A stretch of 64,000 nt of DNA from Actinomadura sp. WMMA1423 (GTDB lineage Bacteria > Actinomycetota > Actinomycetes > Streptosporangiales > Streptosporangiaceae), in NCBI RefSeq assembly GCF_006547145.1, contig NZ_CP041244.1, positions 7,998,001-8,062,000 of the forward strand, in the 5' to 3' direction. Positions 52,014-63,352 of the stretch are shown here, one piece after another. Position 1 is the first letter of the stretch. Each line of letters opens with the position of its first letter. The position numbers and the translations under genes are program-made. A model generated the notes under the pieces. It did no database searches and was not told the origin of the DNA. It worked only from the letters and a program-made list of their open reading frames with translations.

Positions 52014-52657
52014 GTCTCACCTCGATCTCTGGAGACGACCACTTTGCCGGGTGGCGGCGCCGCGCGCGACGCTGGGTTTCACCCTGATCCTTCCTGTTCT
52101 TGATCGGCCCATCTTGGTTGGACTTGGTCTTGGTCAGTCAGGGCTTGTGGGTTTTGGTGTGGTGCGTCCTTTTCTCTCGGGCTCTCTGTGGCGTGGCCCT
52201 TCATGCTGGGCGCGTGGCTGAGGTCTCTTTTTCTATCGGTTCGGTGTGGTGCTGGTGGGTGGTCGGCTGAGGTGCCTTCCGGAGGCTGTCCCGTTTGTTT
52301 CTCTTGCTGCCGGTTGCTGTCATGTTGGTTGCGGTCGGTGGGTTGAGGTCGTGATTTTTGTGGCGGCTTGTGCATGGTTCTGTTCTTGCCGCGCTACGCG
52401 CGGCATGGACACTTGGTGCGGAGTTCTACTCTGGTTCGCGGTGCAGAATCTTCACCGTTGACTCGGTCGACGGCCGTGGACGCCGCCGTGGTCGCCGGCG
52501 CTGTCGGGTGCGGAATCGTTCTCTTTGGGGGTGACTGCGGCGCAGGTCATTGCTTAAAGAAAATCGAAGAAAAGATGTGACGATGGCGAGCCATGCCCGA
52601 GTTGCCGCAATCTATTGGCGTTGACTTGGCGTAAAATTGCTTTGGGATTGAGGGGGG
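52014..52657. other. Long intergenic region, T-rich on the + strand, no gene supported
   Basis: 644 bp with lower G+C and a T/G bias on the + strand. At 52387-52405 is a perfect 8-bp hairpin, TGCCGCGC-TAC-GCGCGGCA. Small open frames here lack ribosome sites and protein-like composition. The 3' end contains the promoter of the HNH gene. Confidence 0.5.
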
Positions 52658-54688
52658 GTGAGCTTCGTGTTGTCGTCCAGCGCAACGGTTGATCGTGAGT
52701 GGGAATGGGACGAGCGGGAGAGTTTCACTCCCGTCGTCCGGCTCTCCGGCCGGAAAGAGCGGCTGGCGGATCTCGCCGATGACGAGCTCCTCGAAGTCGC
52801 CAAGGCCGCTCGGCGCCATGCATCGTGGGCACAGGCGCGGGAACTGGCCGCCATCGCCGAACTCCACCGGCGCCGCACGGTAGCGGAAAATGGCGAGCCG
52901 CTTGACCAACGCTTCCTGTCCGCGCACGAGTCGGTCACCGAAGAAGTCGCCGTGGCGTTGATGGTCACTGGCAACGCCGCCGCCACCCTTGTGCACCTGG
53001 CAGAACGCCTCACTGGTCCCTTGGCCGCGACCGGGGCGGCACTTGAAGCCGGACGGATCGACCTGGCCAGAGCCCGCGTCATCTGCGACACCACCGACGG
53101 CCTTCCCGTTCAGGCCGCCGCGCTGGTCGAAGCCGCCGCGCTGGAGAAGGCGTCCGACCAGACCACCGGGCAGTTGCGCCGCCGCATCAAGCGCATCGCC
53201 CAACGCCTGGCTCCCGAGTCGATCGAGGAGCGCAAGCGAGAGGCAGTGCGCAGGCGACGGATGGAGCTGTGGGAGACCCCGTCCGGCACGGCCGATCTGG
53301 CACTGTGCGATCTCGCAGTCGAAGACGCCCACGCCGTCTACAACAAGATCACCGCTGCCGCCCACGGACTGAGGGCCGAGGGCGACACCCGCCCGGTCAG
53401 CACCATCCGCGCCGATCTGGCCCTCCAACTCCTTCACGGCACCGAACTCCCCGACGCCACCCGAGCCGTCCTATCTCAAGCCTGCACCGACTCCGGCCCC
53501 ACCGTCTCCGGCCCCATGGCTTCGGTCCGCGCCGTCTCCGGCCCCACCGACTCTGGCCCCATGGCTTCGGTCCGCGCCGTCTCCGGTCCGGCCGCCTCCG
53601 GCCCCATGGCTTCGGTCCGCGCCGTCTCCGGCCCCACCGTCTCCGGCCGCACTGGTTCGGGGCGCATTGGTTCGGGGCGCATTGGTTCGGGGCGCATTGG
53701 CTCGGGGCGCATCGGCCACGAGTCCACCTGCTCAGGCCGCACCGACTCCGGCCGCACGGGCTCCGAGCTCACCGGCCCTGGCCGCATTGGCTCGGGAGGC
53801 ATCGACCGCGAGTCCACCGGCTCAGGTCACACTGGCTCGGGCCCTACCGGTTTCGAGCCGCCCGGTATTGGGACGCCTGACCGTGAGGCGCCCGGCCGTG
53901 AGGCGCCCGGCCGTGAGGCGCCCGGCCGTGAGGCGCCCGGCCGTGAGGCGCCCGGCCGTGAGGCGCCCGGCCGTGAGGCGCCCGGTAGTGAGTCCACGGG
54001 CTCCCAATCCACGGGCCGCGGACCCACCGGCTCCGAGCTCGCCAGCTTCGAGCACGTTGGCGTTGAGGTCACGGGCGTCGCGCCCGCCGGTGCCGAGCCC
54101 GAGGGGGACGAGACAAGCGGCGTTGAGTTCAGCGGTTCTGAGGTCAGCGGGGCGGCGGTCGTCGGCGCCTGGCCAGGTTCTGGTCGCGGCGGTCGCGGCC
54201 TCGGCGCTCATCTAGATGACGGGGATGTCGACCCAGAGGTCGCGTCGCTGGCTGACGTTGTCGGTGGGCTTCTGGGTGATGCAAGTGAGCGTGCTCGGCC
54301 CGGGGACAGACACATCGCTGTCGGAAGGGCCGCACAACGCCTTCAGCAACGGCTGGCTGGGGCCCGGGACATGGCCTGCCAAGGGGAACAACCCACCCAC
54401 GGACGGCCCGGTTACCGTCCGCCCGCCGGGATACGTCGAGAGGTCGAAGCCCGGCACGCGACCTGCGTGTTCCCCACCTGCAACCAGCCGTCGCACCGCT
54501 GCGACCTCGACCACACGGTGCCGTGGCGGCCCGGCATCACCTGCCGCTGCAACCTGGCCCCGCTCTGTAGACGCCACCACAGGCTCAAGCAGCGTCACGA
54601 CTGGAAGCTGTTCCAGATCTGGCCCGGCTTGCTGATCTGGGTCACCCCCTCCGGCGCTTGGCGCATCGTCCGCCCCGATCGGCAGTAA
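52658..54688 (+). CDS. DUF222/HNH endonuclease-family protein with a large pentapeptide-repeat insert
   Basis: 676 residues from GTG at 52658 (GTG at 52667 has better spacing to GAGGGGGGG). Residues 20-275 are the helical DUF222 domain (ADDELLEVAKAARRHASWAQ; RLAPESIEERKREAVRRRRM). Residues 278-507 are about 46 five-residue repeats. The C-terminus has a complete HNH domain: CVFPTCNQPSHRCDLDHTVP, then CNLAPLCRRHHRLKQ, with zinc Cys pairs. The family (13E12-like) is abundant in actinomycetes and its function is unsettled; it may be a selfish or defence nuclease. The length is nearly 230 residues above normal because of the insert. Confidence 0.88.
   Translation: MSFVLSSSATVDREWEWDERESFTPVVRLSGRKERLADLADDELLEVAKAARRHASWAQARELAAIAELHRRRTVAENGEPLDQRFLSAHESVTEEVAVALMVTGNAAATLVHLAERLTGPLAATGAALEAGRIDLARARVICDTTDGLPVQAAALVEAAALEKASDQTTGQLRRRIKRIAQRLAPESIEERKREAVRRRRMELWETPSGTADLALCDLAVEDAHAVYNKITAAAHGLRAEGDTRPVSTIRADLALQLLHGTELPDATRAVLSQACTDSGPTVSGPMASVRAVSGPTDSGPMASVRAVSGPAASGPMASVRAVSGPTVSGRTGSGRIGSGRIGSGRIGSGRIGHESTCSGRTDSGRTGSELTGPGRIGSGGIDRESTGSGHTGSGPTGFEPPGIGTPDREAPGREAPGREAPGREAPGREAPGREAPGREAPGSESTGSQSTGRGPTGSELASFEHVGVEVTGVAPAGAEPEGDETSGVEFSGSEVSGAAVVGAWPGSGRGGRGLGAHLDDGDVDPEVASLADVVGGLLGDASERARPGDRHIAVGRAAQRLQQRLAGARDMACQGEQPTHGRPGYRPPAGIRREVEARHATCVFPTCNQPSHRCDLDHTVPWRPGITCRCNLAPLCRRHHRLKQRHDWKLFQIWPGLLIWVTPSGAWRIVRPDRQ
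53489..54178 (+). repeat. Pentapeptide (15-bp) repeat tract inside the HNH gene
   Basis: About 46 consecutive five-residue units from DSGPT to GAWPG. Subfamilies: a 45-48-bp higher-order unit with ASVRA (three copies, 53510-53640), GSGRI (four, near 53650-53710), and a perfect 15-bp unit CCGTGAGGCGCCCGG repeated seven times (53881-53985; GREAP). Every period is a multiple of three, so the frame is preserved. Confidence 0.9.
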
Positions 54689-54862
54689 GCCGCCGCGACC
54701 CAGCGATGAGACAGCTCCGGACCCGATTCAGGGGTGCGGTGCGCACGGCCCGCTGCTCACCCAACCGCCATCGTCCGGGCCGTCCTCGCCCTTCACCACC
54801 AGGCCAGACGAAGATGGGAAGGGCCAAGGTCGTGTGTCGGGGGCAACTGTTTGGATGCGGCC

Positions 54863-55555
54863 ATGACCGCCGTTGATCTCGCCCAGCGTCTCCCGTCCAT
54901 CGCGACCGTCCGGGCGCTGAGCCAGTCCTTCGCCGTCTTGGACGCGATTCTGAGCCCGGACGGCTACGCCACCTACACCTTCGACGGCCGGTGGGCCGAG
55001 AACCAGGAGCTCGCTGCGATGGACAACGGCAGCGGCGACGAGTACTCGATCGTCTTCACCCCCGCCGGCGCCTTCATCCGCGGGTTCGACCACGAGTCCC
55101 CGATGAGCCCGTACGCCGACGACGACTACGCGCTCTGGCCTGGCCTGGTCGAGTCGATCCCGGAGCAGTTCGCCGCCCAAGTCACCGAACCGGCTTTCTG
55201 CCATGAAGGGGGCGCAGGACCGTTTCTGACGGCGACCGTCTGCCTCTGGCGCCTGGACGGCGATCCGGCCTGGAGGACCGGCGACATCGAGTTCCCGCCA
55301 CCGGAGCAGAGCCTGGACCCCGACGGATCGGACTGGCTTTTCGACCTCCTGGCCAAGGGCACTCCCGAGGCCTACCGCGCCTACGCCACCGACTACTTCG
55401 AGGTCTCCCTCGACCCCGCCGCCGTCAGGGAGATCTTCGAACACCGGCCTGTGACCGGCGACCTCGTCCGGCGACTCAACCCGCGAACCGATCTCACCTC
55501 CCTGACCGAAACGCTCGACACCATCGGCTACCCCTTCACCGCAGAGAACGCATAG
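54863..55555 (+). CDS. Hypothetical protein, possibly SMI1/SUKH-like
   Basis: 230 residues from ATG at 54863 (MTAVDLAQRLPSIATVRALS). It contains YATYTFDGRWAENQELAAMD, AGAFIRGFDHESPMSPYADD and EAYRAYATDYFEVSLD. Acidic and globular, without signal or membrane segments. The composition resembles cytosolic immunity-like or scaffold proteins of actinomycetes, but no family is recognised with confidence. Confidence 0.65.
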   Translation: MTAVDLAQRLPSIATVRALSQSFAVLDAILSPDGYATYTFDGRWAENQELAAMDNGSGDEYSIVFTPAGAFIRGFDHESPMSPYADDDYALWPGLVESIPEQFAAQVTEPAFCHEGGAGPFLTATVCLWRLDGDPAWRTGDIEFPPPEQSLDPDGSDWLFDLLAKGTPEAYRAYATDYFEVSLDPAAVREIFEHRPVTGDLVRRLNPRTDLTSLTETLDTIGYPFTAENA

Positions 55556-56020
55556 CCAGCGCGGACAGCTGAGCTGAGGAGACCCGGAAGGCGCCCTCGA
55601 AGTCGAGCGCCCCCAGGAGTGCGCCGCCTGTGTCCACCGCCGCGCTTCCCTCCAGGAGCCCACACGTTCGTCCTCGATGCCCCACCGAGCGCGCGGGCGG
55701 GTGCCGGGGATCCGCAGCCCCCGCCCCAGCGGATCATGCTGGTCTTCCGCTCGACCACCAGGTACTCGGCGAACCCGCTGGGGAAGCGGCGGGGCTTCAC
55801 GCCTCCGCGAACTGGTCCGGCGCCGGGACCTGGCCTGTCTCGGCGCCGGAGATCAGGGACACGGATCGCCGAGCGGCCCGCGGTCGACGCCGATCTCGGA
55901 CGGGTGGAGTGTCGGCTAGCAGTTGACCCGGTCGGCGAGCTCGGCCTGCGGGAGTCCGGGACGGGTGCGGTCGGTGGGAGCTCCGGCCGCCACCGGCCCT
56001 GTCGCTGGGCACATGCCGAC
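55556..56020. other. Intergenic region, no gene supported
   Basis: 465 bp. Open frames exist on both strands but lack start-site signals and conserved motifs; a leftward frame with GFAEYLVVERKTSMIRWG (about 55680-55770) could be a gene remnant. No repeat or RNA gene seen. Confidence 0.45.
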
Positions 56021-56314
56021 CTAACCGAGGCGCTCAGTGAGGTTGACGGTCACGGTGTCGCCCGCCTCTTTGTCGAGAGCCTTGAGGAGTTCCGCCTTCA
56101 CGGCGAGTTTGTGGTTGCCGTCGCCCAGCGCCATGAAGGAGCCCCGGAACGGGTGCCCGTCGACGGTTCCCTTGACCTTCACCAGGCCGCGGGTGCCGAA
56201 GAAGTCCGCCGACTCCGGCCAGACGACGTAGGTCCAGCCGCCCTTGGCGGGGCTCTTCCGCAGGGTCTCGGTGAACTTCTTGTCGAGCGGTGTGCTCTTC
56301 GTCTGCGCGGTCAT
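56021..56314 (-). CDS. DUF1905 domain protein
   Basis: 97 residues from ATG at 56314, after GAGAGGACGC. DUF1905 signature: GWTYVVWPESADFFGTRGLV, then GTVDGHPFRGSFMALGDGNH and ALDKEAGDTVTVNL. A small beta-barrel-like protein of unknown function. Single gene, divergent from acnA. Confidence 0.88.
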   Translation of the reverse strand: MTAQTKSTPLDKKFTETLRKSPAKGGWTYVVWPESADFFGTRGLVKVKGTVDGHPFRGSFMALGDGNHKLAVKAELLKALDKEAGDTVTVNLTERLG

Positions 56315-56464
56315 GGTGCGTCCTCTCCGGGCCTCGTATCACCCATGCTGACGGGTGGTGAATGAGACCGCGCGGAGCGGCGGAACTCATCGGCCGCGAA
56401 CGACCGGCTCGCACCTGCCCGACCGGAAGGCTCGTCGAGCCCTGGCGCGCGGCGGGGTGCAAGT

Positions 56465-56507
56465 AGCTTGATGTCGAGATAAATTGAAGATAGCTTGACG
56501 TCGAGAG
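56465..56507. promoter_or_regulatory. Two direct copies of a TAGCTTGAYGTCGAGA box upstream of acnA
   Basis: TAGCTTGATGTCGAGA (56465-56480) and TAGCTTGACGTCGAGA (56492-56507), 27 bp apart. Each contains a CTTGA-N2-TCGAG near-palindrome. They lie about 200 bp before the aconitase start and 150 bp before the divergent DUF1905 gene. The region 56315-56700 (386 bp) has no other feature I can support; it holds the acnA promoter. Confidence 0.6.
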
Positions 56508-56700
56508 AAAAGTGGCAGAAGTTAGGCGCCCCTGATTGTGGGTCAGGAGTCCGACTAAGGCAGGATCAAGGGAGACGAAGCTCCCGTCCCGCCGCGCGCC
56601 GTCCCGCGTCGGCCTCGGGGACGGGCCTACTGAAGATCAACACCAGCGCCGCGCGCTCATGTCCCGGACCCGACGCGCGGTGGCGACGGAGGAGGAGTCC

Positions 56701-59466
<2,766 letters not shown>

Positions 59467-59478
59467 GCAGCGCGCCGA

Positions 59479-59514
59479 AACGGGCCGCCTCCCCTCAGCG
59501 GGGGGCGGCCCGTT
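59479..59514. terminator. Bidirectional terminator between acnA and the SDR gene
   Basis: AACGGGCCGCC (59479-59489) pairs with GGCGGCCCGTT (59504-59514); inside, CCCC pairs with GGGG around loop TCAGC. A 15-bp stem with one bulged T, 12 bp after the acnA stop and 10 bp before the SDR stop. Confidence 0.8.
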
Positions 59515-59523
59515 CCCGTTCGG

Positions 59524-60243
59524 TCAGCGGCCGGTGGGCAGGCTCAGGCCCCCGTTGCACTCCACGACGCTGCCGGTCATGAAGCCGTTCGTCGCGGTCA
59601 GCAGGATCGCCTGCGCCACGTCCTCGGGACGCCCGACGCGGCCGACCGGCAGGGCCGCGGCGTGCTCGGCGAACATGGCGGCGCGCTGCTCGCCGGGCAT
59701 GCCGTCCCACCACGGCGTCTCGATGACGCCCGGGGACACGGCGTTCACCCGCAGCGGAGCCAGCTCCGTGGCCAGGGGCGGCACCACCGCCTCCAGCGCG
59801 CCGTTGATCGCCGCGAGGCCGGCCGTGCCGGGCAGGGCGGCCCGCGCCGAGGACGCGGTGACGAACGTGATCGAGCCGCCCTCCGCCAGCCGGGGGAGCG
59901 CGGCCTGGACGAGCCGCAGGTGGAGCCAGAACTTGGCCTCGAAACCGGAGCGCAGGTCGTCCAGGTCGAGGGTGGCGATGGGGCCCGCGCCCGCCCCGCC
60001 GCTCAGCGTGAGGACGAGGTGGTCGTAGACCGTGTCCTCGGCGAAGAACGCGGCGACCTCCTCCGCCGAGGCGGCGTCCAGCCGCCGTGCGGTGAGGCCG
60101 TCGGCGGCGGCCTTGGCGAGGCGCTCCGCGTCGCGTCCGGTGACGACGGTGTCGGCGCCCTGGCCGGCGAAGAGCCGGGCGGTGGCCGCGCCGATCCCGG
60201 AGGTGCCGCCGCAGACGAGGACCCGCTGCCCGTTGAGCGTCAT
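59524..60243 (-). CDS. Atypical short-chain dehydrogenase/reductase lacking the YxxxK pair
   Basis: 239 residues from ATG at 60243. Rossmann motif VLVCGGTSGIGAATARLF and the late NAVSPGVIETPWWDG are intact. At the active site the family expects Ser, Tyr-x3-Lys (YAASKAAL); here the aligned stretch is GLAAINGAL, so Tyr is Leu and Lys is Asn, while the Ser region is TASSARAAL. It may bind NAD(P) without being a normal reductase, or use other residues. Divergent from a tetR gene across two matching operators. Confidence 0.85.
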   Translation of the reverse strand: MTLNGQRVLVCGGTSGIGAATARLFAGQGADTVVTGRDAERLAKAAADGLTARRLDAASAEEVAAFFAEDTVYDHLVLTLSGGAGAGPIATLDLDDLRSGFEAKFWLHLRLVQAALPRLAEGGSITFVTASSARAALPGTAGLAAINGALEAVVPPLATELAPLRVNAVSPGVIETPWWDGMPGEQRAAMFAEHAAALPVGRVGRPEDVAQAILLTATNGFMTGSVVECNGGLSLPTGR

Positions 60244-60261
60244 GATGCGTGGCCTTTCGTT

Positions 60262-60308
60262 GTCGAGACTTGCCGTCTCGACAATTGTTTGCCGAGACGG
60301 GCGGTCTC
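60262..60308. promoter_or_regulatory. Two TetR operators between the SDR and tetR genes
   Basis: Site 1: GTCGAGAC (60262-60269), 5-bp spacer, GTCTCGAC (60275-60282), a perfect dyad. Site 2: CGAGAC (60293-60298), 5-bp spacer, GTCTCG (60304-60309). Same arms and spacing, centres 29 bp apart, filling most of the 87-bp divergent interval. Confidence 0.75.
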
Positions 60309-60330
60309 GTCAAACGGATATGCTCGGCCC

Positions 60331-60921
60331 ATGACCGGTGAGACCCGCCGACCGCACACGGGCCGGCGACGCAACGAGGCCGCGCGCCAGGCGATCCTGG
60401 ACGTCGCCGTCGAGCTCCTCGGCGGGACGAGCGACACCCCCGTCACGATCGACACGATCGCCGCGGCGGCCGGTGTGGGGAAGCAGACGATCTACCGCTG
60501 GTGGCCGTCCAAGGGCGCCGTGCTGCTGGAGGCGGTGGCCGAGCGCGCCGGCGAGCACATCCCCGTCCCGGACACCGGCTCGCTGCACGGCGACCTCGAG
60601 GCCTTCCTGCGCGCGACGTTCCGGGCCGCCGGCCACGAGCGGACCGTGGCCGTCCTGCGGCTCGCGATGGCCGAGGCGCAGCGCGACCCGCACGCCCGCG
60701 AGCACATGCGCGCCTTCGTCGACGGGCGGCGCGGGGTGCTGCGCGGGCTGCTGGAGCGGGCCCGCGACCGCGGCGAGGTCTCACCCGGAACCGATCTCGA
60801 CCTCGTCGTCGACCAGGCGTACGGGGTGCTCTGGTACCGCATCCTCAACGGGCACGCGCCGCTCTCCGGCGACACCGCGGAAGCGCTGGCCCGCGCGCTC
60901 GCCGGCCAGGCCCGCGGCTAG
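60331..60921 (+). CDS. TetR-family transcriptional regulator
   Basis: 196 residues from ATG at 60331. N-terminal helix-turn-helix: AILDVAVELLGGTSDTPVTI, then AAAAGVGKQTIYRWWPSKGA. The C-terminal ligand domain (TetR_C type) contains RRGVLRGLLERARDRGEVSP. It probably represses itself and the divergent SDR gene at the paired GTCTCG sites. Its 3' end overlaps the lysE stop by four bases on the other strand. Confidence 0.92.
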   Translation: MTGETRRPHTGRRRNEAARQAILDVAVELLGGTSDTPVTIDTIAAAAGVGKQTIYRWWPSKGAVLLEAVAERAGEHIPVPDTGSLHGDLEAFLRATFRAAGHERTVAVLRLAMAEAQRDPHAREHMRAFVDGRRGVLRGLLERARDRGEVSPGTDLDLVVDQAYGVLWYRILNGHAPLSGDTAEALARALAGQARG

Positions 60922-61553
60922 CGCTCGACGGCCAGCCGGACGCCGAAGCCGATGAACGCCAGCCCCGTGACCTGCTGGAGGCGGCGCTTCACCGCGGGAC
61001 GGGTGAGGGCGCGGCGGGCGGCGCCGGCGGCGATGACGATGACGGCCAGCCACAGCAGGCCCTCGGCGGCGTGGATGGCGGCGAACAGCATGCTCGTCCA
61101 GAACACCGAGGCGCCGTCCGGGACGAACTGGGGGAGCAGGCTCATGTAGAAGACGCCGACCTTGGGGTTGAGCAGGTTCGTCGTGAGCCCGGTGCGGAAG
61201 GCCGTGCGGCCGGACGCGGGGGACGGCGGCGCCTCGTCGGGGGCGCTGGGCGTGCGGCGGCGCGCCGTCCAGAGGGCCCGGGCGCCGAGCCACAGCAGGT
61301 AGCAGGCGCCCGCGAGGCGCACCGCGTCGAACGCGACACGGGACGCCGCCAGCACCGCGGTCAGCCCGATCGCGCTCATCAGGGCCCAGCACAGCACGCC
61401 GGTCACCACCCCCGACGACGACAGCAGGCCCGTCCGGCGGCCCCCGGCCACCGTGTTGCGCACGACGAGCATCGTGTCCACGCCGGGCGTGATGGTCAGC
61501 AGGGCGGCCACGGCGGCAAATGCGAGACATGCGGCTAACACGGGGTAAATCAT
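60918..61553 (-). CDS. LysE/RhtB-family exporter
   Basis: 211 residues from ATG at 61553. Six-helix LysE fold with the family motifs LLTITPGVDTMLVVRNTVAG and TGLTTNLLNPKVGVFYMSLL. Such proteins export amino acids or related small solutes. Single gene, divergent from the aldo/keto reductase (45 bp apart). Confidence 0.9.
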   Translation of the reverse strand: MIYPVLAACLAFAAVAALLTITPGVDTMLVVRNTVAGGRRTGLLSSSGVVTGVLCWALMSAIGLTAVLAASRVAFDAVRLAGACYLLWLGARALWTARRRTPSAPDEAPPSPASGRTAFRTGLTTNLLNPKVGVFYMSLLPQFVPDGASVFWTSMLFAAIHAAEGLLWLAVIVIAAGAARRALTRPAVKRRLQQVTGLAFIGFGVRLAVER

Positions 61554-61598
61554 CCCCCGAAAACGGCATCACGAACTAGGAGAAAGCTGGATATCACC

Positions 61599-62528
61599 AT
61601 GCACAAGATCGGTGAACTCGACGTCTTCCCGCTCTGCCTGGGCGGCAACGTCTTCGGCTGGACCGCGGACCGGGACCGCTCCTTCCAGATCCTGGACGCC
61701 TACGCCGCGGCGGGCGGCAACTTCCTCGACACCGCCGACTCCTACTCGGCCTGGGTGGAGGGCAACCGCGGCGGCGAGTCCGAGTCGATCATCGGGGAGT
61801 GGGCGGAGGCGCGCGGCAACCGCGACGACCTCGTGATCGCGACCAAGGGCGGCCGCCACCCCGAGCACCAGGGCCTGGCCGCCGCGACGATGAGGGCGGC
61901 CGTGGACGACTCGCTGCGGCGGCTGCGCACCGACCGCATCGACCTGTACTTCACCCACTTCGACGACCCCTCGGTGCCCGTCGAGGAGATCATGACGACG
62001 CTGGACGGGCTGGTCGCCTCCGGCAAGATCCGGCAGATCGGGGTGTCCAACATCGAACTCGACCGGCTCCAGGCGTCCCTGGAGTTCAGCGAGCGCGAGG
62101 GGACGGCCCGCTACGTGGCCGTCCAGCCGCAGTACAACCTCGTCTCCCGCGACTCCTACGAGGGCCCCCGCCGCGACCTCGCCGAACGGTACGGGCTGGC
62201 CGCCGTCCCCTACTACGGCCTCGCGGCCGGCTTCCTCACCGGCAAGTACCGTCCCGGCTCCACGGTGGACAGCGCGCGCGCCGGGAGCGCGGCGCGGCAC
62301 CTGGAGAGCGAGCGCGGGCGCGCCGTCCTGGCCGCGCTCGACATCGTTGCAGAGGAGCAGGACGTGCCGGTCGCGACCGTCGCGCTCGCCTGGCTCGCCG
62401 CCCAGCCGACCGTCGCCGCGCCCATCGCGAGCGCCCGGACCCTCGCCCAGCTCCCACCCCTCGTGGAAGCGGCCCACACGCCCCTGACCCCCGATCAGCT
62501 CCGGCGCCTGGACGAAGCGTCGTCCTGA
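61599..62528 (+). CDS. Aldo/keto reductase
   Basis: 309 residues from ATG at 61599 after AGGAGAAAG. TIM-barrel AKR with catalytic Asp/Tyr in FLDTADSYSAW, Lys in LVIATKGGRH and His in LYFTHFDDP; the cofactor loop PIASARTLAQL is near the C-terminus. It should reduce aldehydes or ketones with NADPH. It may be cotranscribed with the TauE gene 22 bp downstream. Confidence 0.92.
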   Translation: MHKIGELDVFPLCLGGNVFGWTADRDRSFQILDAYAAAGGNFLDTADSYSAWVEGNRGGESESIIGEWAEARGNRDDLVIATKGGRHPEHQGLAAATMRAAVDDSLRRLRTDRIDLYFTHFDDPSVPVEEIMTTLDGLVASGKIRQIGVSNIELDRLQASLEFSEREGTARYVAVQPQYNLVSRDSYEGPRRDLAERYGLAAVPYYGLAAGFLTGKYRPGSTVDSARAGSAARHLESERGRAVLAALDIVAEEQDVPVATVALAWLAAQPTVAAPIASARTLAQLPPLVEAAHTPLTPDQLRRLDEASS

Positions 62529-62550
62529 GCGGGCCTTAAGATCGCGTGTC

Positions 62551-63270
62551 GTGCCGCCTGTCGAGTTCGTCCTCATCGGGGGCCTGGCCGCGCTCGCCGG
62601 CGCGATCGTGCAGGGCAGCGTCGGCCTCGGCGTCGGGCTGGTCGCGACGCCGATCGTCACGATGCTGTTCCCGTCCCTGATGCCGGGAGCGATCCTCGTC
62701 ATCGCGCTCGTCCTGCCCTTCGCGACACTCGCCCAGGAGCTGCGGCACGCCGACCTGCGCGGGCTCGGCTGGGCGTTCGTCGGCCGCCTCGCAGGCACGC
62801 CGATCGGCGTGTGGCTGGTGGCCGCCGCCCCGGACCGCGTCCTCGGCGTCGTGATCGGCGTGGTCGTCCTCGCCGCGCTCGCCGCGACGGTCTGGGCGGC
62901 GGACGTGCCGCGCAACCGCCGCACGCTCGCCACCGCCGGGGTCATCTCCGGCACGACCGGCACCGCGTCCGGCATCGGCGGCCCGCCGCTCGCGCTGCTC
63001 TACCAGCGCGAGAGCGGCCCCCGCGTCCGCGCGACCCTGGCGGTGTTCTTCATCGCCGGCGCCCTGCTGTCGCTGCTCACCCTCGCCGCCGCCGGGCGCC
63101 TCCCGGCCCGGCAGGTCGTCGCGGGCGCCGAGCTGGTCCCGTTCGTGTTCGCCGGTTTCCTCCTGGCGGGCCCGCTGCGCCGCTACCTTGACGGCGGGCG
63201 CCTGCGGGCCGCGCTCCTCGCCGTCGTCGGGACGTCCGCGGCGGTGCTGATCGTCCGCAGCCTGTTCTGA
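62551..63270 (+). CDS. TauE/SafE-family membrane transporter
   Basis: 239 residues from GTG at 62551. Two repeats of the TauE/SafE type: GAIVQGSVGLGVGLVATPIV at the N-terminus and GTTGTASGIGGPPLALLYQR in the second half, with about eight helices. The family exports sulfite or related organic anions; the substrate here is unknown. The last 38 bp are duplicated 68 bp downstream, at the start of the next gene. Confidence 0.88.
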   Translation: MPPVEFVLIGGLAALAGAIVQGSVGLGVGLVATPIVTMLFPSLMPGAILVIALVLPFATLAQELRHADLRGLGWAFVGRLAGTPIGVWLVAAAPDRVLGVVIGVVVLAALAATVWAADVPRNRRTLATAGVISGTTGTASGIGGPPLALLYQRESGPRVRATLAVFFIAGALLSLLTLAAAGRLPARQVVAGAELVPFVFAGFLLAGPLRRYLDGGRLRAALLAVVGTSAAVLIVRSLF

Positions 63271-63352
63271 CGCGCCCCACCAGGAAGCCCGGCTGGAAGC
63301 CGTCCGCGGTGGTGCTGATCGCCCCTAGCCTGTTCTGATGCGTCCCACCAAG
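63233..63352 (+). repeat. Imperfect direct duplication of the tauE 3' end
   Basis: The 52 bp at 63233-63284 (CGTCCGCGGCGGTGCTGATC onward, through the tauE stop and CACCA) recur at 63301-63352 with about six differences, offset 68 bp. The first copy reads TTCTGACGCG at the tauE stop; the second reads TTCTGATGCG, creating the ATG of the next gene. Confidence 0.85.

Noticed and set aside
52246..52461. 71-residue open frame in the T-rich intergenic region
   Set aside because: It has no ribosome site, its Cys/Trp-rich composition is unlike neighbouring proteins, and it crosses a strong hairpin.
52547..53437. 296-residue antisense frame under the HNH gene
   Set aside because: It is complementary to the conserved DUF222 domain and has no motif of its own.
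53881..53985. Seven 15-bp repeats considered as an integron or CRISPR-like element
   Set aside because: They are in-frame codon repeats inside the HNH gene, with no spacers or recombinase nearby.
55528..55800. Leftward 90-residue frame near the DUF1905 gene
   Set aside because: It has no start signal, overlaps the end of the upstream gene, and shows no known motif; at most a remnant.
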